The notes: generated by a model not told the origin, from the sequence alone. A stretch of 64,000 bases of DNA from SG8-41 sp035649495 (GCA_035649495.1 DASRJL010000106.1:8359-72358); one strand, 5' to 3'. Shown: positions 1 through 8,429, counted from the stretch's first letter. Made by a program: numbers and translations.

Positions 1-1
1 C

Positions 2-2146
2 GCCGACCTGCCGGAGTCCGTGCGCCGGCAAACGCTGCCGCTGCTGGTTCCGCACCCGGCGATCAGGCTCGCCCGGATGCCGTACGCGCTCGCGAAGGAC
101 GAGGTCTGCTATGCCGGCGAGCCGGTCGCGTGCGTGATCGCGGAGAGCCGCTATATCGCGGAGGACGCCGCCGACCGGGTGGAAGTGGAATACGAGGCGT
201 TGCCCGCCGTGAGCGACTGCCGCGCCGCGCTCGAGCCGGGCGCCCCGCTCGCGCATGCGGGAACCGGATCGAACGTTGCGGCGCGTTTTCCCGTGAGGGT
301 GGGCGATGCGGACCGGGCGTTCGCCGGCGCGGCGCACATATTTCGCGAGAAGCTGTATCAGCACCGCGGCGGCCCTTTCTCCATCGAGTGCCGCGGGGTC
401 GTGGCGCGCTACGAGAGAGAGACGCAGTCCTATACGCTCTTCGTCTCCTCGCAGGGCGTCCACCGCCAGAAGCGCTGCATGCTCGACATGTTCGACCTGG
501 GCGATCACCAGGTGCGTGTCGTCACGCCGGACGTGGGCGGCGGGTTCGGCCCCAAGGGCTCCTTCTATCCCGAGTACGTGAACGCCGCCGTGGCCGCGCG
601 GCTCCTCGACCGGCCGGTGAAGTGGATAGAGGACCGGCGCGAGAACTTCCTCGCCACGCACCAGGAGCGCGACCAGTACTGGGACATGGAGATCGCCGTG
701 GACGCCGCCGGGAAAATTGCCGGCGTCCGGGGACAGTTGATCCACGAAACCGGCGCCTACGTGCCGTGGGGCATCGTGCTGCCGTGGATCACCGCCACGA
801 CGGTGCCGGGGCCGTACGTGATTCCGCATTTCAAGCTCGACGTCGTCTCGGTGTTCACCAACAAGATCCAGACGACGCCCGTGCGCGGCGCGGGCCGGCC
901 CGAGGCGGTGACGACGATGGAGCGGCTGATGGACCGCGTCGCGCGCGAGCTCGCGCTCGATCCCGCGGAAGTGCGCCGGCGCAACTTCATCCGGCCGGAG
1001 CAGATGCCGTACAACGTCGGCATCGTCTTCCGCGACGGACGGCCGGTCACCTACGACAGCGGCGACTATCCCGCGTGCCAGTCCGGCGCGCTCGGCGCCG
1101 CGAACTACGAGTCATTCGGAGAGCGGCAGGCCGTAGCGCGCCGGTCCGGCCGCCATATCGGCATCGGGATCGCGAACGCGGTCGAAGCGACGGGGTTGGG
1201 ACCCTACGAGGGCGCCACGGTTCGCGTCTCGACCTCGGGGAAGATCGTCGTGTACACCGGCGCCACGCCGCAAGGACAGGCGCACAAGACCACGCTCGCC
1301 CAGATCGCCGCGGAGCAGCTCGGCGTGGATTATGACGACGTGACGGTGGTGACCGCGGACACTTCCACGATCTCGCTGGGCATGGGCACCTTCGCGGCGC
1401 GCACCGCGGTCAACGCCGGATCCTCCGTGCACCTCGCCGCAGCAGCAGTGGCAAAAAAGGCGAAGGAACTGGCGGCCGGAATGATGGAGTGCGTCGAGGA
1501 CGATCTGGAGGTCGCCAACGGCTACGTGCGGCTGAAGAGCGCGCCCGACGTGCGGAAGAGCCTGCGCGAGATCGCGGTAAAGGCGATCGGCACGCCCGGC
1601 TTTTCAATGGCGGGTGGTCTCACCCCGGGCCTCGAGCACACGTCGTATTTCACGCCCGACCAGTCGGTGTACTCCAACGGCACGCATGTCGCGGAGGTCG
1701 AGGTGGACATCGAGACCGGCGCAGTCGCGATCCTGCGCTACACGGTCGCGCACGACTGCGGCCGCGTGATCAATCCCATGGTCGTCGACGGCCAGGTCGT
1801 GGGCGGCGTCGCTCACGGCGTCGGCAACGCGCTCTTCGAGCGCATGGTGTACGACGAGGAGGCGCAGCCACTTTCCACGAATTTCGGCGAGTACCTGCTG
1901 CCGCTCGCGACCGACGTGCCGCGCGTCACCCTCGTGCACCTGGAAACGCCTTCCCCGCTGAATCCGCTGGGCATCAAGGGCGCAGGGGAAGGCGGCACGA
2001 TACCCGCGATCGCCGCGATCGTCGCGGCCGTCGAGAACGCGCTCGCACCGTTCGGCGTGACCATAGCCGAGGCGCCGATCACGCCGCAGCGCATCGTGGA
2101 GCTGCTCGGCGAGCACGCCCGGCAATACGCAGAAGAACGGGCCTGA
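2..2146 (+). CDS. Xanthine dehydrogenase-family molybdopterin-binding subunit (5' end cut by window)
   Basis: Large catalytic subunit of a molybdenum hydroxylase (xanthine, aldehyde or CO dehydrogenase family), which hydroxylates a substrate using Moco and water. The frame is open from base 2, so the true start lies outside the window; the internal GTG at 20 is not it. Visible family marks are the Moco-binding VGGGFGPKG segment, RGAGRPEA further on, and GIKGAGEGG near the C-terminus, whose Glu matches the catalytic base of the family. No FAD or 2Fe-2S subunit is visible, so these must lie upstream or be absent. The substrate cannot be told from the sequence. Stop TGA at 2144. Confidence 0.88.
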   Translation, partial: ADLPESVRRQTLPLLVPHPAIRLARMPYALAKDEVCYAGEPVACVIAESRYIAEDAADRVEVEYEALPAVSDCRAALEPGAPLAHAGTGSNVAARFPVRVGDADRAFAGAAHIFREKLYQHRGGPFSIECRGVVARYERETQSYTLFVSSQGVHRQKRCMLDMFDLGDHQVRVVTPDVGGGFGPKGSFYPEYVNAAVAARLLDRPVKWIEDRRENFLATHQERDQYWDMEIAVDAAGKIAGVRGQLIHETGAYVPWGIVLPWITATTVPGPYVIPHFKLDVVSVFTNKIQTTPVRGAGRPEAVTTMERLMDRVARELALDPAEVRRRNFIRPEQMPYNVGIVFRDGRPVTYDSGDYPACQSGALGAANYESFGERQAVARRSGRHIGIGIANAVEATGLGPYEGATVRVSTSGKIVVYTGATPQGQAHKTTLAQIAAEQLGVDYDDVTVVTADTSTISLGMGTFAARTAVNAGSSVHLAAAAVAKKAKELAAGMMECVEDDLEVANGYVRLKSAPDVRKSLREIAVKAIGTPGFSMAGGLTPGLEHTSYFTPDQSVYSNGTHVAEVEVDIETGAVAILRYTVAHDCGRVINPMVVDGQVVGGVAHGVGNALFERMVYDEEAQPLSTNFGEYLLPLATDVPRVTLVHLETPSPLNPLGIKGAGEGGTIPAIAAIVAAVENALAPFGVTIAEAPITPQRIVELLGEHARQYAEERA

Positions 2147-2153
2147 CTTAGGT

Positions 2154-2217
2154 GCGCCTATCAAAATGGAGGATAGGCGCCCTAATGTAGGGGAGTATGA
2201 GGGGAGTGTCCCCTCAT
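2154..2217. repeat. Dispersed double-hairpin element, copy 1
   Basis: Two perfect stems: GCGCCTATC (2154-2162) with GATAGGCGC (2172-2180), and ATGAGGGGA (2197-2205) with TCCCCTCAT (2209-2217). They are joined by a TAGGGGAGT-type linker. The same architecture recurs at 42499-42561, 57631-57693 and 61050-61112. This copy lies between the molybdenum hydroxylase and the beta-propeller lipoprotein. Confidence 0.85.
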
Positions 2218-2243
2218 TTGTTAGGTACTCGAAGGGAGATTCG

Positions 2244-3398
2244 ATGGACACGCGCATCCGTGGCGCCGCCGCCCTGCTTGCCACTGCGGCATTTCTCGGT
2301 CTGTACGCGTGCGGGAGCACGACCCCGCAATCCGGCCCCGCGCGCGAAGTGCCTAGATTCGAGGCCGATCCGTCCTGGCCGAAGCTGCCTGACAAGTGGG
2401 TGTGGGGGCAGGTATCCAGTGTGGCGCTCGACGAGCGGGACCACGCCTGGATACTGCAGCGGCCGGGCTCGATCAGAACCGACCAGAAAGGCCGCGCCGC
2501 GCCGCCCGTGATGGAGTTCGACGCCGCCGGTGTATTCGTCCAGGGCTGGGGCGGCCCCGGCGAGGGCTACGACTGGCCGGAAATCGAGCACGGCATCTAC
2601 GTCGATCCCAAGGGCTATGTCTGGATCGGCGGCAACGGCAAGACGGACCACAGCCTCCTCAAGTTCACGCGGGACGGAAAGTTCCTGATGCAGATCGGCC
2701 GCAAGGGCGAGAGCAAGGGCAACGCCGACACCCGGAACGTGCGGCAGGCCGCCGACACGTTCGTCCACGCGAAAACCAACGAGCTCTTCGTGGCCGACGG
2801 CTACGGCAACAGCCGCATCATCGTGTTCGACGCCGACACCGGCGCGTTCAAGCGCATGTGGGGCGCTTTCGGCAAACCTCCCTCCGACAAGGTGCCCCCC
2901 AAACCCAAGGTTGCGGAGGAGTCGCGCATACCCGCCATGGAGGAAAAGGGAGATGGTCCGGGCCAATTCGAACGCCCCGTGCACGCCGCGCGCGTATCGA
3001 AGGACGACCTCGTCTACGTCTCCGACCGCGGCGGCAAGCGCGTCCAGGTGTTCACACTCGAAGGTAAATTCGTCGCGCAGGCGTTCATAGACCGCTGGTG
3101 CGAGGCGCCCCATTGCGGCAACGGGCAGACGGTCGCCAGCACGGCGTTTTCCCACGATCCCGGCCAGCGGTTTCTGTACGTCGCGAGCCGCAGCCCCGCC
3201 CGGATCTGGGTGCTCGACCGAAAAACGCTGGAGCCCCTGTATGCCTTCGGGCGGCCCGGCGTGGGGCCCGGCGAGTTCTACGTCCTGCACCACATGAACG
3301 TGGACTCGAAGGGCAATCTCTACACCACGGAAGTCCAGGATGGGAAACGCGCCCAGAGGTTTCTGTTCAAGGGTCTGGTCCGGGAAACCCCGCGATAA
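2244..3398 (+). CDS. NHL-repeat (six-bladed beta-propeller) lipoprotein
   Basis: Predicted exported lipoprotein of 384 residues. ATG 2244 is chosen because it follows a GAAGGGAGAT ribosome site and starts a classic signal: a hydrophobic stretch ending in LYAC, with Cys23 as lipidation site. A longer frame from 2166 only reads through repeat copy 1. The body carries repeated strands such as VYVSDRGGKRVQVF and LFVADGYGNSRIIVFD, typical of NHL or PAL-like propellers. Role is unknown; such propellers often bind ligands or accompany periplasmic catabolic enzymes. A clear paralogue is at 43611-44732, sharing the PRFExDPxWPK opening and the GNADT segment. Confidence 0.8.
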   Translation: MDTRIRGAAALLATAAFLGLYACGSTTPQSGPAREVPRFEADPSWPKLPDKWVWGQVSSVALDERDHAWILQRPGSIRTDQKGRAAPPVMEFDAAGVFVQGWGGPGEGYDWPEIEHGIYVDPKGYVWIGGNGKTDHSLLKFTRDGKFLMQIGRKGESKGNADTRNVRQAADTFVHAKTNELFVADGYGNSRIIVFDADTGAFKRMWGAFGKPPSDKVPPKPKVAEESRIPAMEEKGDGPGQFERPVHAARVSKDDLVYVSDRGGKRVQVFTLEGKFVAQAFIDRWCEAPHCGNGQTVASTAFSHDPGQRFLYVASRSPARIWVLDRKTLEPLYAFGRPGVGPGEFYVLHHMNVDSKGNLYTTEVQDGKRAQRFLFKGLVRETPR

Positions 3399-3403
3399 CG
3401 TGT

Positions 3404-3432
3404 TTGACAGGCACGCCCGCCTGCCGCATAAA
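3404..3432 (+). promoter_or_regulatory. Putative sigma-70 promoter for the GWSDG/UGSC pair
   Basis: A perfect -35 hexamer TTGACA (3404-3409), a 17-base spacer and CATAAA (3427-3432, four of six consensus -10 bases) lie about 40 bases before the ATG at 3474. Inferred from consensus only. Confidence 0.4.
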
Positions 3433-3473
3433 GCGTTAGAATCTTCAACCACTACCCTTGGAGAGAAGCAGCA

Positions 3474-4508
3474 ATGGAACTGACCTCACGCCGCCATACT
3501 GTCGCCGACACCGACGGGGCCATGGAGTACTGTTACACGAATGGCTGGAGTGATGGCTTCCCCGTCGTCCCGCCGACCGAAGAGCGCATTGTCGGCATGC
3601 TCGCGGCAGCGGGGCTGGAGCCGTCTTACCAGTGCGCCTTCATCGAGAACCGCCAGATCTCGGTCACCGCCGAGAAGGTCGCGATCAACGCCGTGATGGC
3701 CGGCTGCAAAGCCGAGTACTTCCCGGTCGTCGTCGCGGCCGTCGAGGCGATCGGCGACCCGCTCTACGGCTATCACGGGCCGGCGACCAGCACGGGTGGC
3801 TCGGCCGTCTTCATGTGCGTGAACGGCCCGATCGCGAAAGAGATCGGCATGAACTCCGGTGACAACCTCTTCGGTCCAGGCTGGCGCGCGAATTCGACCA
3901 TAGGCCGGGCGGTGCGCCTCGTCATGCGCAACACGATCGGCACGCTCCCCGGCGAGCTCGACCGCAGCAGCCTCGGTCACGGCGGCAAGTTCAGCTTCTG
4001 CATCGCGGAGAACGAGGAAGACAGCCCGTGGCCGCCGTTTCACACGACGCGCGGCTTCAGGAAGGACCAGAACGCGGTGACGGTGTTCGCGGCCCTCGCA
4101 CCGCACCAGTATTCGAACCAGCTCTCCTCGACGCCCGACGGGATACTCAAGACAGCGTGTGCCCAGATGAAGATTTCCGCCGGTTCGGGCCGGCATCCGC
4201 AGTACGCGATGGTCTTCGCAGGCGAGCACCAGGTGACCATCAAGAAGAACGGCTGGACCCGCGAGCAGGTGCAGGAGTACGTGTTCGAGCACGCGCAGAT
4301 CCCCGTTGCCGAGCTGAAGCGCAACTTCATCATCGCCGGCGACATCACGCCGGACGACGAGCGCACCATGAAGCCCATAGTCGCCAAGCCGCAGGATCTG
4401 CTGGTGTTCGCGGCGGGCGGCAAGGCCGGCGTGCAATCGGCGTATATTCCCGGCTGGGGCTCCACGGCGGGCTCGCAGAGCGTTACCAGGGAGATTCGAA
4501 AGGCGTAA
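3474..4508 (+). CDS. Conserved GWSDGFPVVPPT protein, partner of UGSC selenoprotein
   Basis: A 344-residue soluble protein with no signal peptide or membrane segment. It begins with a region containing YTNGWSDGFPVVPPTEERI (about residues 22-40). From memory, proteins with GWxDGxPVVPPT openings are encoded next to UGSC-family genes, but no biochemical role is known to me. It has several conserved-looking Cys and His residues (CAF, CKAEYF, HGGKFSFC) that could bind metal or take part in thiol chemistry. GGAGAGAAGCAGCA precedes the ATG, and the putative promoter at 3404 lies upstream. The UGSC gene follows after an 87-base spacer filled by a heptad repeat, and co-transcription is likely. Confidence 0.7.
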   Translation: MELTSRRHTVADTDGAMEYCYTNGWSDGFPVVPPTEERIVGMLAAAGLEPSYQCAFIENRQISVTAEKVAINAVMAGCKAEYFPVVVAAVEAIGDPLYGYHGPATSTGGSAVFMCVNGPIAKEIGMNSGDNLFGPGWRANSTIGRAVRLVMRNTIGTLPGELDRSSLGHGGKFSFCIAENEEDSPWPPFHTTRGFRKDQNAVTVFAALAPHQYSNQLSSTPDGILKTACAQMKISAGSGRHPQYAMVFAGEHQVTIKKNGWTREQVQEYVFEHAQIPVAELKRNFIIAGDITPDDERTMKPIVAKPQDLLVFAAGGKAGVQSAYIPGWGSTAGSQSVTREIRKA

Positions 4509-4510
4509 CC

Positions 4511-4573
4511 ACAGACCGGAGACCAGAGCCGGGATCCCAGTCCCTGGTCTCCAGCCCCAGTCTCTAGTCCCTA
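4511..4573. repeat. Heptad array H1
   Basis: Nine successive 7-base units in phase. The third-from-start GGAGACC is matched by its exact reverse complement GGTCTCC four units later, so the array can fold back. It lies just after the stop of the 3474-4508 gene. Confidence 0.6.
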
Positions 4574-4595
4574 AGTTCAGAAAAGGAGGTAGCAG

Positions 4596-5132
4596 ATGCC
4601 CATACAGATCTTCGACCCAACAACCGAGGCCACCGCGCGCAAGATCAACTACGCGCCGCGGCCGAAGTCCCTGAAGGGGCTGCGGGTAGGCCTGGTGGAC
4701 AACACCAAGCACAATTCCGACCAGCTGCTCCTGCGCATTGCCGACATACTGGAGCGCGAGCACGGCGCCAAGGCGCACATCATCCGCAAGAAGAAAAGCT
4801 CGGGCGTCGCGCCGCACGCCGAGATCGTGGACGAATACAAGGCCGCCTGCGACGTCGTCGTCGCCGGCGTTGGCGACTGAGGGTCGTGCTCGTCGGGCAG
4901 TGTGCTCGACAGTATAGTTTTCGAACAGCACGGCATTCCGTCGGCGTCCCTCATCACGGACGTGTTCAGGGCAACGGGCAAGGCGATGGCCCGGACGTGG
5001 GGCGTGCCGGAGTTCAAGTTCCTCGAGGTTCCCCATCCGATAGCGAACCTGACCGACGCGATGCTCGACCAGCGTGCGGCGGAAATCACACCCCAGGTGG
5101 TGAAGCTTCTGCTGGAAGGGCAGAAGGCGTGA
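4596..5132 (+). CDS. UGSC-family selenoprotein (in-frame TGA read as selenocysteine)
   Basis: A 178-residue reading frame interrupted only by TGA at 4878-4880 (codon 95). The residues around it read GVGD-U-GSC, the Sec-Gly-Ser-Cys signature that names the UGSC family of (seleno)proteins. Coding sequence continues in the same frame for 83 codons to TGA 5130-5132. The ATG at 4596 follows a near-perfect AAGGAGGT site. The Sec and Cys98 would form a redox or metal-binding pair, by analogy with CxxC motifs; the reaction is unknown. A simple gene finder would split this into a 94-residue protein and an ATG-less remnant. A local stem GTCG/CGAC (4883-4886, 4907-4910) could be part of a SECIS, but the fold is not convincing by eye. 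The sel genes are not in the window. Confidence 0.85.
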
Positions 5133-5156
5133 TTCGTGATTGGTGATTGGTGTTAA
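5129..5156. repeat. Heptad array H2
   Basis: Four units of GTGATTG type (GTGATTC, GTGATTG, GTGATTG, GTGTTAA), starting on the stop codon of the selenoprotein gene. Confidence 0.6.
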
Positions 5157-5164
5157 GGAAGTTT

Positions 5165-5185
5165 CCCCTCCTGCTTGAGGAGGGG
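5165..5185. repeat. CCCCTCCT/AGGAGGGG hairpin, copy 1
   Basis: CCCCTCCT (5165-5172) pairs with AGGAGGGG (5178-5185) across a 5-base loop. The same 8-base arms occur twice in the larger element at 6204-6330. Confidence 0.6.
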
Positions 5186-5190
5186 CAAAG

Positions 5191-5226
5191 CAGGCGGGGC
5201 GGTTTGAGAATCCCCGCCTGTTTTTT
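5191..5226 (+). terminator. Rho-independent terminator after the selenoprotein operon
   Basis: Perfect 9-base stem CAGGCGGGG (5191-5199) and CCCCGCCTG (5212-5220), a 12-base loop, then six T residues (5221-5226). It lies downstream of the UGSC gene but inside the open frame of the next Bug gene. Confidence 0.75.
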
Positions 5227-6196
5227 ATTTCTGCGGCGAACGCTGATACTCGCGGGCTTGTCGGCGCTGGCCGCAACCAGCGCTTCCATTGCGGCAGAGC
5301 CCGCCTACCCCACTCGCGCGGTGCGGCTGATCGTTCCGTTCGCGCCCGGCGGCTCGGACATCATCGCGCGCATGCTTGCGCCGAGGTTGAGCGAGAAGCT
5401 CGGCCAGTCGTTCGTGGTCGAGAACCGGGCGGGCGCGGCGAGCGTGCTGGGTACCGACATGGTCGCGAAGGCGCCGCCTGACGGCTACACGGTGCTCTTC
5501 TGCACCGCATCGCATGCCGCAACCGCGGTTTTTCTGAAGAAGCTTCCCTATGACCCGGTGCGGGACTTCGAGTCGGTGGCGTCGGTCGGCGCGGTGCCGT
5601 TCGTGCTCGTCACGCATCCCGCGCTGCCGGTGAAATCGGTGAAGGAGTTCATCACCTTCGCAAGGTCGCGTCCCGGGCAGTTGTTCTACTCCTCCGCCGG
5701 CACGGGCGGCATCGGACACCTGGCCAACGAGCTGTTCGCAAAGGAAACCGGCATCAAGGTCACGCACGTGCCGTACAAGGGCACCGGGCCCATGCTGACG
5801 GCGCTTCTCGTCGGCGAGGTCCAGTTCTCGATGCCCCAGGTGAGCGGCGCGCTGGCGATAATACAGGCGGGGAAAGCGCGGACGCTGGGCGTCGCGGCCG
5901 CGCAGCGCATGCCGATGGCGCCGGAGATCCCGACCTTGCGGGAGGCAGGCGTGGATCACGTCAGCGGCACCTGGTACGGCGTACTCGCGCCGCGCGGCGC
6001 ACCGCGCCAGGCGATCGACGTCCTCAACCGGGAGATCAACACACAGCTGAAGGACACCGCGTTTCGCGAGCAGCTGACCGCGCGCGGGCTGGTGCTGGAC
6101 ATCATGGCGCCGCAGGAATTCGCCGCCTTCGTGAAGAACGAGATCGACAAGTGGCGCGGCGTGATGCGCGCTGCCGGTATCAAGCAGGAGGAATAA
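5204..6196 (+). CDS. Bug/TctC-family tripartite tricarboxylate receptor (start uncertain)
   Basis: Periplasmic solute receptor of the Bug family, which binds carboxylates or related small molecules. The mature part begins AEPAYPTRAVRLIVPF, followed by the hallmark PGGSDIIARML, VENRAGAA and APPDGYT segments. The start is unclear. There is no ATG near the signal peptide; candidates are TTG 5147, TTG 5204 (used here) and CTG 5231, and the terminator at 5191-5226 overlaps the possible N-terminus. The hydrophobic stretch TLILAGLSALAATSASIAA is intact. The repeat and terminator may have replaced the original 5' end. No TctA/TctB genes lie nearby. Confidence 0.8.
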   Translation: MRIPACFLFLRRTLILAGLSALAATSASIAAEPAYPTRAVRLIVPFAPGGSDIIARMLAPRLSEKLGQSFVVENRAGAASVLGTDMVAKAPPDGYTVLFCTASHAATAVFLKKLPYDPVRDFESVASVGAVPFVLVTHPALPVKSVKEFITFARSRPGQLFYSSAGTGGIGHLANELFAKETGIKVTHVPYKGTGPMLTALLVGEVQFSMPQVSGALAIIQAGKARTLGVAAAQRMPMAPEIPTLREAGVDHVSGTWYGVLAPRGAPRQAIDVLNREINTQLKDTAFREQLTARGLVLDIMAPQEFAAFVKNEIDKWRGVMRAAGIKQEE

Positions 6197-6203
6197 GTCC
6201 CAG

Positions 6204-6330
6204 ACCACCCCGCCCGCGTTGCGGGCACCCCTCCTATATGAAGGAGGGGATTTCCTTCCAGCACGTCGGCAGCTGTTCTTCTCCCCTCCTACGACGAGGA
6301 GGGGTGGCGCGCGAAGACCGCCGGGGTGGT
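6204..6330. repeat. Multi-stem inverted-repeat element between convergent genes
   Basis: Outer arms ACCACCCCG (6204-6212) and CGGGGTGGT (6322-6330) enclose three inner hairpins: GCCCGC/GCGGGC (6212-6226), CCCCTCCT/AGGAGGGG (6228-6249) and again CCCCTCCT/AGGAGGGG (6283-6304). It sits between the convergent Bug and dinB genes and could act as a bidirectional terminator. It shares its core with the hairpin at 5165. Confidence 0.7.
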
Positions 6331-6345
6331 CCGAGTCGAATCCCG

Positions 6346-7536
6346 TCAGGATTGTTCCTCGAAGAGAGTCGCCGTCTGCGCCACGGACGACCGAGCCTCG
6401 CCGGACACCACCGCACCCGGCCGGCTCAACGCCCCGGTTCTCACACCCAGCAACCGGATGCGCCGGTCGAGCGGCACGCGCTTCAGGCACTCGCCGGCGG
6501 CGCGGCGGATGGCGGCGGCGTCGCGCGTGGGCGATTCCAGCGTGCGATCGCGGGTGACGGTCTTGAAGTTGTCGTAGCGCAGCTTGATCCCTATGGTCTT
6601 GCCGACGTAGCCCTTCCTCTCCAGATCGCCGGCGACTTTCACGCACAGATCGGTGAAGATGCGCGACAGCCGCTCCCGGTCGCGCACCGGGTGCAAATCG
6701 TGCTCGAAGGTGGTCTCGCGGCTCACCGATTTCGCCTCGCGGTAGGTAACGACGCCCCGCTCGTCCCGTCCATGCGCCGCCTCGTGCATCCAGGCGCCAT
6801 AGCTTTCGCCGAACTCCCGCACGAGCAGCTCCCGACCGGCCCGCGCCAGCTCCCCTATCGTGTCGATGCCGAGCGCCGCGAGGCGCGCCGCCGCTTTGGG
6901 GCCTATGCCGTTCACCTTGCGCGCCGCGAGCGGCCAGACGCGCGCGGCAATGTCCGCCTCGGTGACGACGGTGAGGCCGCCGGGCTTGTCCAGCTCGGAC
7001 GCGATCTTGGAGAGCAGCTTGTTGGGCGTGATGCCGATCGAGCAGGAGAGTCCCGTCGCCTCGCGCACCGAGCGTTGTATGTCCGTCGCGATAACCCGCG
7101 CCCGCACCCACGGGTCGGGCGAGCCGTCCGCCGCCCCTGCTTCGACGAGTTCCGTCAGATCGATGTAGATCTCGTCGATACCGCGGTCCTCGACGCAGGG
7201 AGCGACCGTGCGAACCGCCTCCTTGAAGAGCCGCGAGTAGCGCCGGTACTCGTCGAAATCGGCGGGCAGCAGCAGCGCCTCCGGCGCCAGCTTCGCCGCC
7301 TTCATGAGCCCCATGCCCGAGTGCAGCCCGTATTTCCGCGCCTCGTAGGTGGCGGTGGTGATGACGCCCCGGCCGCTGTATTCGCGCAGCGTCGGAATCG
7401 CCCCCTCTTCCGCGGTTCGCCGCCGGCCGCCGATCACCAGGGGCCTGCCGCGCAGCTCCGGGTAGCGCAACAGCTCGACCGACGCATAGAACGCGTCCAT
7501 GTCCAGGTGGGCGATGAAGCGGGCGGCCATGGCCAT
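6346..7536 (-). CDS. dinB: DNA polymerase IV (Y-family translesion polymerase)
   Basis: A 396-residue Y-family polymerase that copies past DNA lesions. The palm carries HLDMDAFYASVE (metal ligand Asp12, steric-gate Tyr17) and GIDEIYID (Asp121, Glu122). A helix-hairpin-helix stretch, VNGIGPKAAARLAALGI, follows. The little-finger domain extends to about residue 355, and the C-terminus ATLFEEQS fits a sliding-clamp-binding tail. Length is slightly above the usual 350. The start at 7536 has an in-frame alternative two codons in. It is convergent with the upstream Bug gene and divergent from the dioxygenase at 7572, so the roughly 35-base gap must hold both 5' ends. Confidence 0.95.
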   Translation of the reverse strand: MAMAARFIAHLDMDAFYASVELLRYPELRGRPLVIGGRRRTAEEGAIPTLREYSGRGVITTATYEARKYGLHSGMGLMKAAKLAPEALLLPADFDEYRRYSRLFKEAVRTVAPCVEDRGIDEIYIDLTELVEAGAADGSPDPWVRARVIATDIQRSVREATGLSCSIGITPNKLLSKIASELDKPGGLTVVTEADIAARVWPLAARKVNGIGPKAAARLAALGIDTIGELARAGRELLVREFGESYGAWMHEAAHGRDERGVVTYREAKSVSRETTFEHDLHPVRDRERLSRIFTDLCVKVAGDLERKGYVGKTIGIKLRYDNFKTVTRDRTLESPTRDAAAIRRAAGECLKRVPLDRRIRLLGVRTGALSRPGAVVSGEARSSVAQTATLFEEQS

Positions 7537-7571
7537 AGTCTATACTTGGGCCGGATTTACGGAGGACGCGA

Positions 7572-8429
7572 GTGACCTATCGAACCATGGAAGTGCGCCC
7601 TATCGCCGGTGCGCTCGGCGCCGAGATCTATGGCGCCAATCTCAAGGACCGCGACGACAGCCCGATGTGGCCGGAGCTGCGGCAGGCGTTCCTCGAATAC
7701 CACGTCATCGCGGTGCGCGGCCAGGACCTGTCGCCGGAAGACCTCATGCGGGTGGGCGGCAAGTTCGGCGAGCCGGCGCACTATCCCTTCGCGAAGGGCA
7801 TGGACGATTTTCCGCTCGTTACGCGGATCATCAAGGAGAAGGACCAGCGGGAAGCTTTCGGCAACGCCTGGCACACCGACACGATGTACCTGGAAAAGCC
7901 GCCGCGCGCGACGCTGCTCTACGCGGTGGAGACCCCGCCCAAAGGCGGCGATACGCTCTACGCCAACACCGCGGCCGCCTACGACGCGCTGTCCGATGGC
8001 ATGAAGAAGCTGATCGAAGGCGTGATCGGCGTGAGCGACGGCAGCCTGAAGCACCGGCGCGGCGGCCCGCGCACCGTTCACCTCGGCGGCATCAGCGCCA
8101 TGGCGATGCAGAACATCGACAAGGGAGAGACTTACGTGGCGCGCCATCCCATCGTGCGCACGCATCCCGACACCGGCCGCAAGGCACTCTACGTGACCGC
8201 GCTGCATACGCTCCGTCTCGACGGGATGACCGAGGAGGAAAGCCGTCCGCTCATCAAGTACCTGAACGATCACTGCATCGAGAACGAGTTCACCTGTCGC
8301 ATGCGCTGGGAGCCCGGCCAGCTCACGGTCTGGGACAACCGCTGCACCATGCACAACGCGATCAACGACTACCACGGCTACCGCCGGGAGATGTACCGCC
8401 TCATCGTGGGGCCGGAAGTCCCGGTGTAG
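7572..8429 (+). CDS. TauD/TfdA-family Fe(II)/2-oxoglutarate dioxygenase
   Basis: A 285-residue non-heme iron, 2-oxoglutarate-dependent dioxygenase. The iron ligands are visible as WHTDT (His101, Asp103) and a distal His in DNRCTMHNA (about 261), with the conserved RREMYR arginines binding 2-oxoglutarate. Family members hydroxylate taurine, 2,4-D, alkyl sulfates or related compounds; the substrate here is not determinable. Start is GTG 7572 after CGGAGGACGC. It is followed after 31 bases by a GMC oxidoreductase pair, suggesting an oxidative catabolic unit. Confidence 0.88.
   Translation: MTYRTMEVRPIAGALGAEIYGANLKDRDDSPMWPELRQAFLEYHVIAVRGQDLSPEDLMRVGGKFGEPAHYPFAKGMDDFPLVTRIIKEKDQREAFGNAWHTDTMYLEKPPRATLLYAVETPPKGGDTLYANTAAAYDALSDGMKKLIEGVIGVSDGSLKHRRGGPRTVHLGGISAMAMQNIDKGETYVARHPIVRTHPDTGRKALYVTALHTLRLDGMTEEESRPLIKYLNDHCIENEFTCRMRWEPGQLTVWDNRCTMHNAINDYHGYRREMYRLIVGPEVPV

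Noticed and set aside
4881..4925. A definite SECIS element after the TGA
   Set aside because: Only a 4-bp GTCG/CGAC stem with possible inner pairs is visible, which is not enough to call it by eye.
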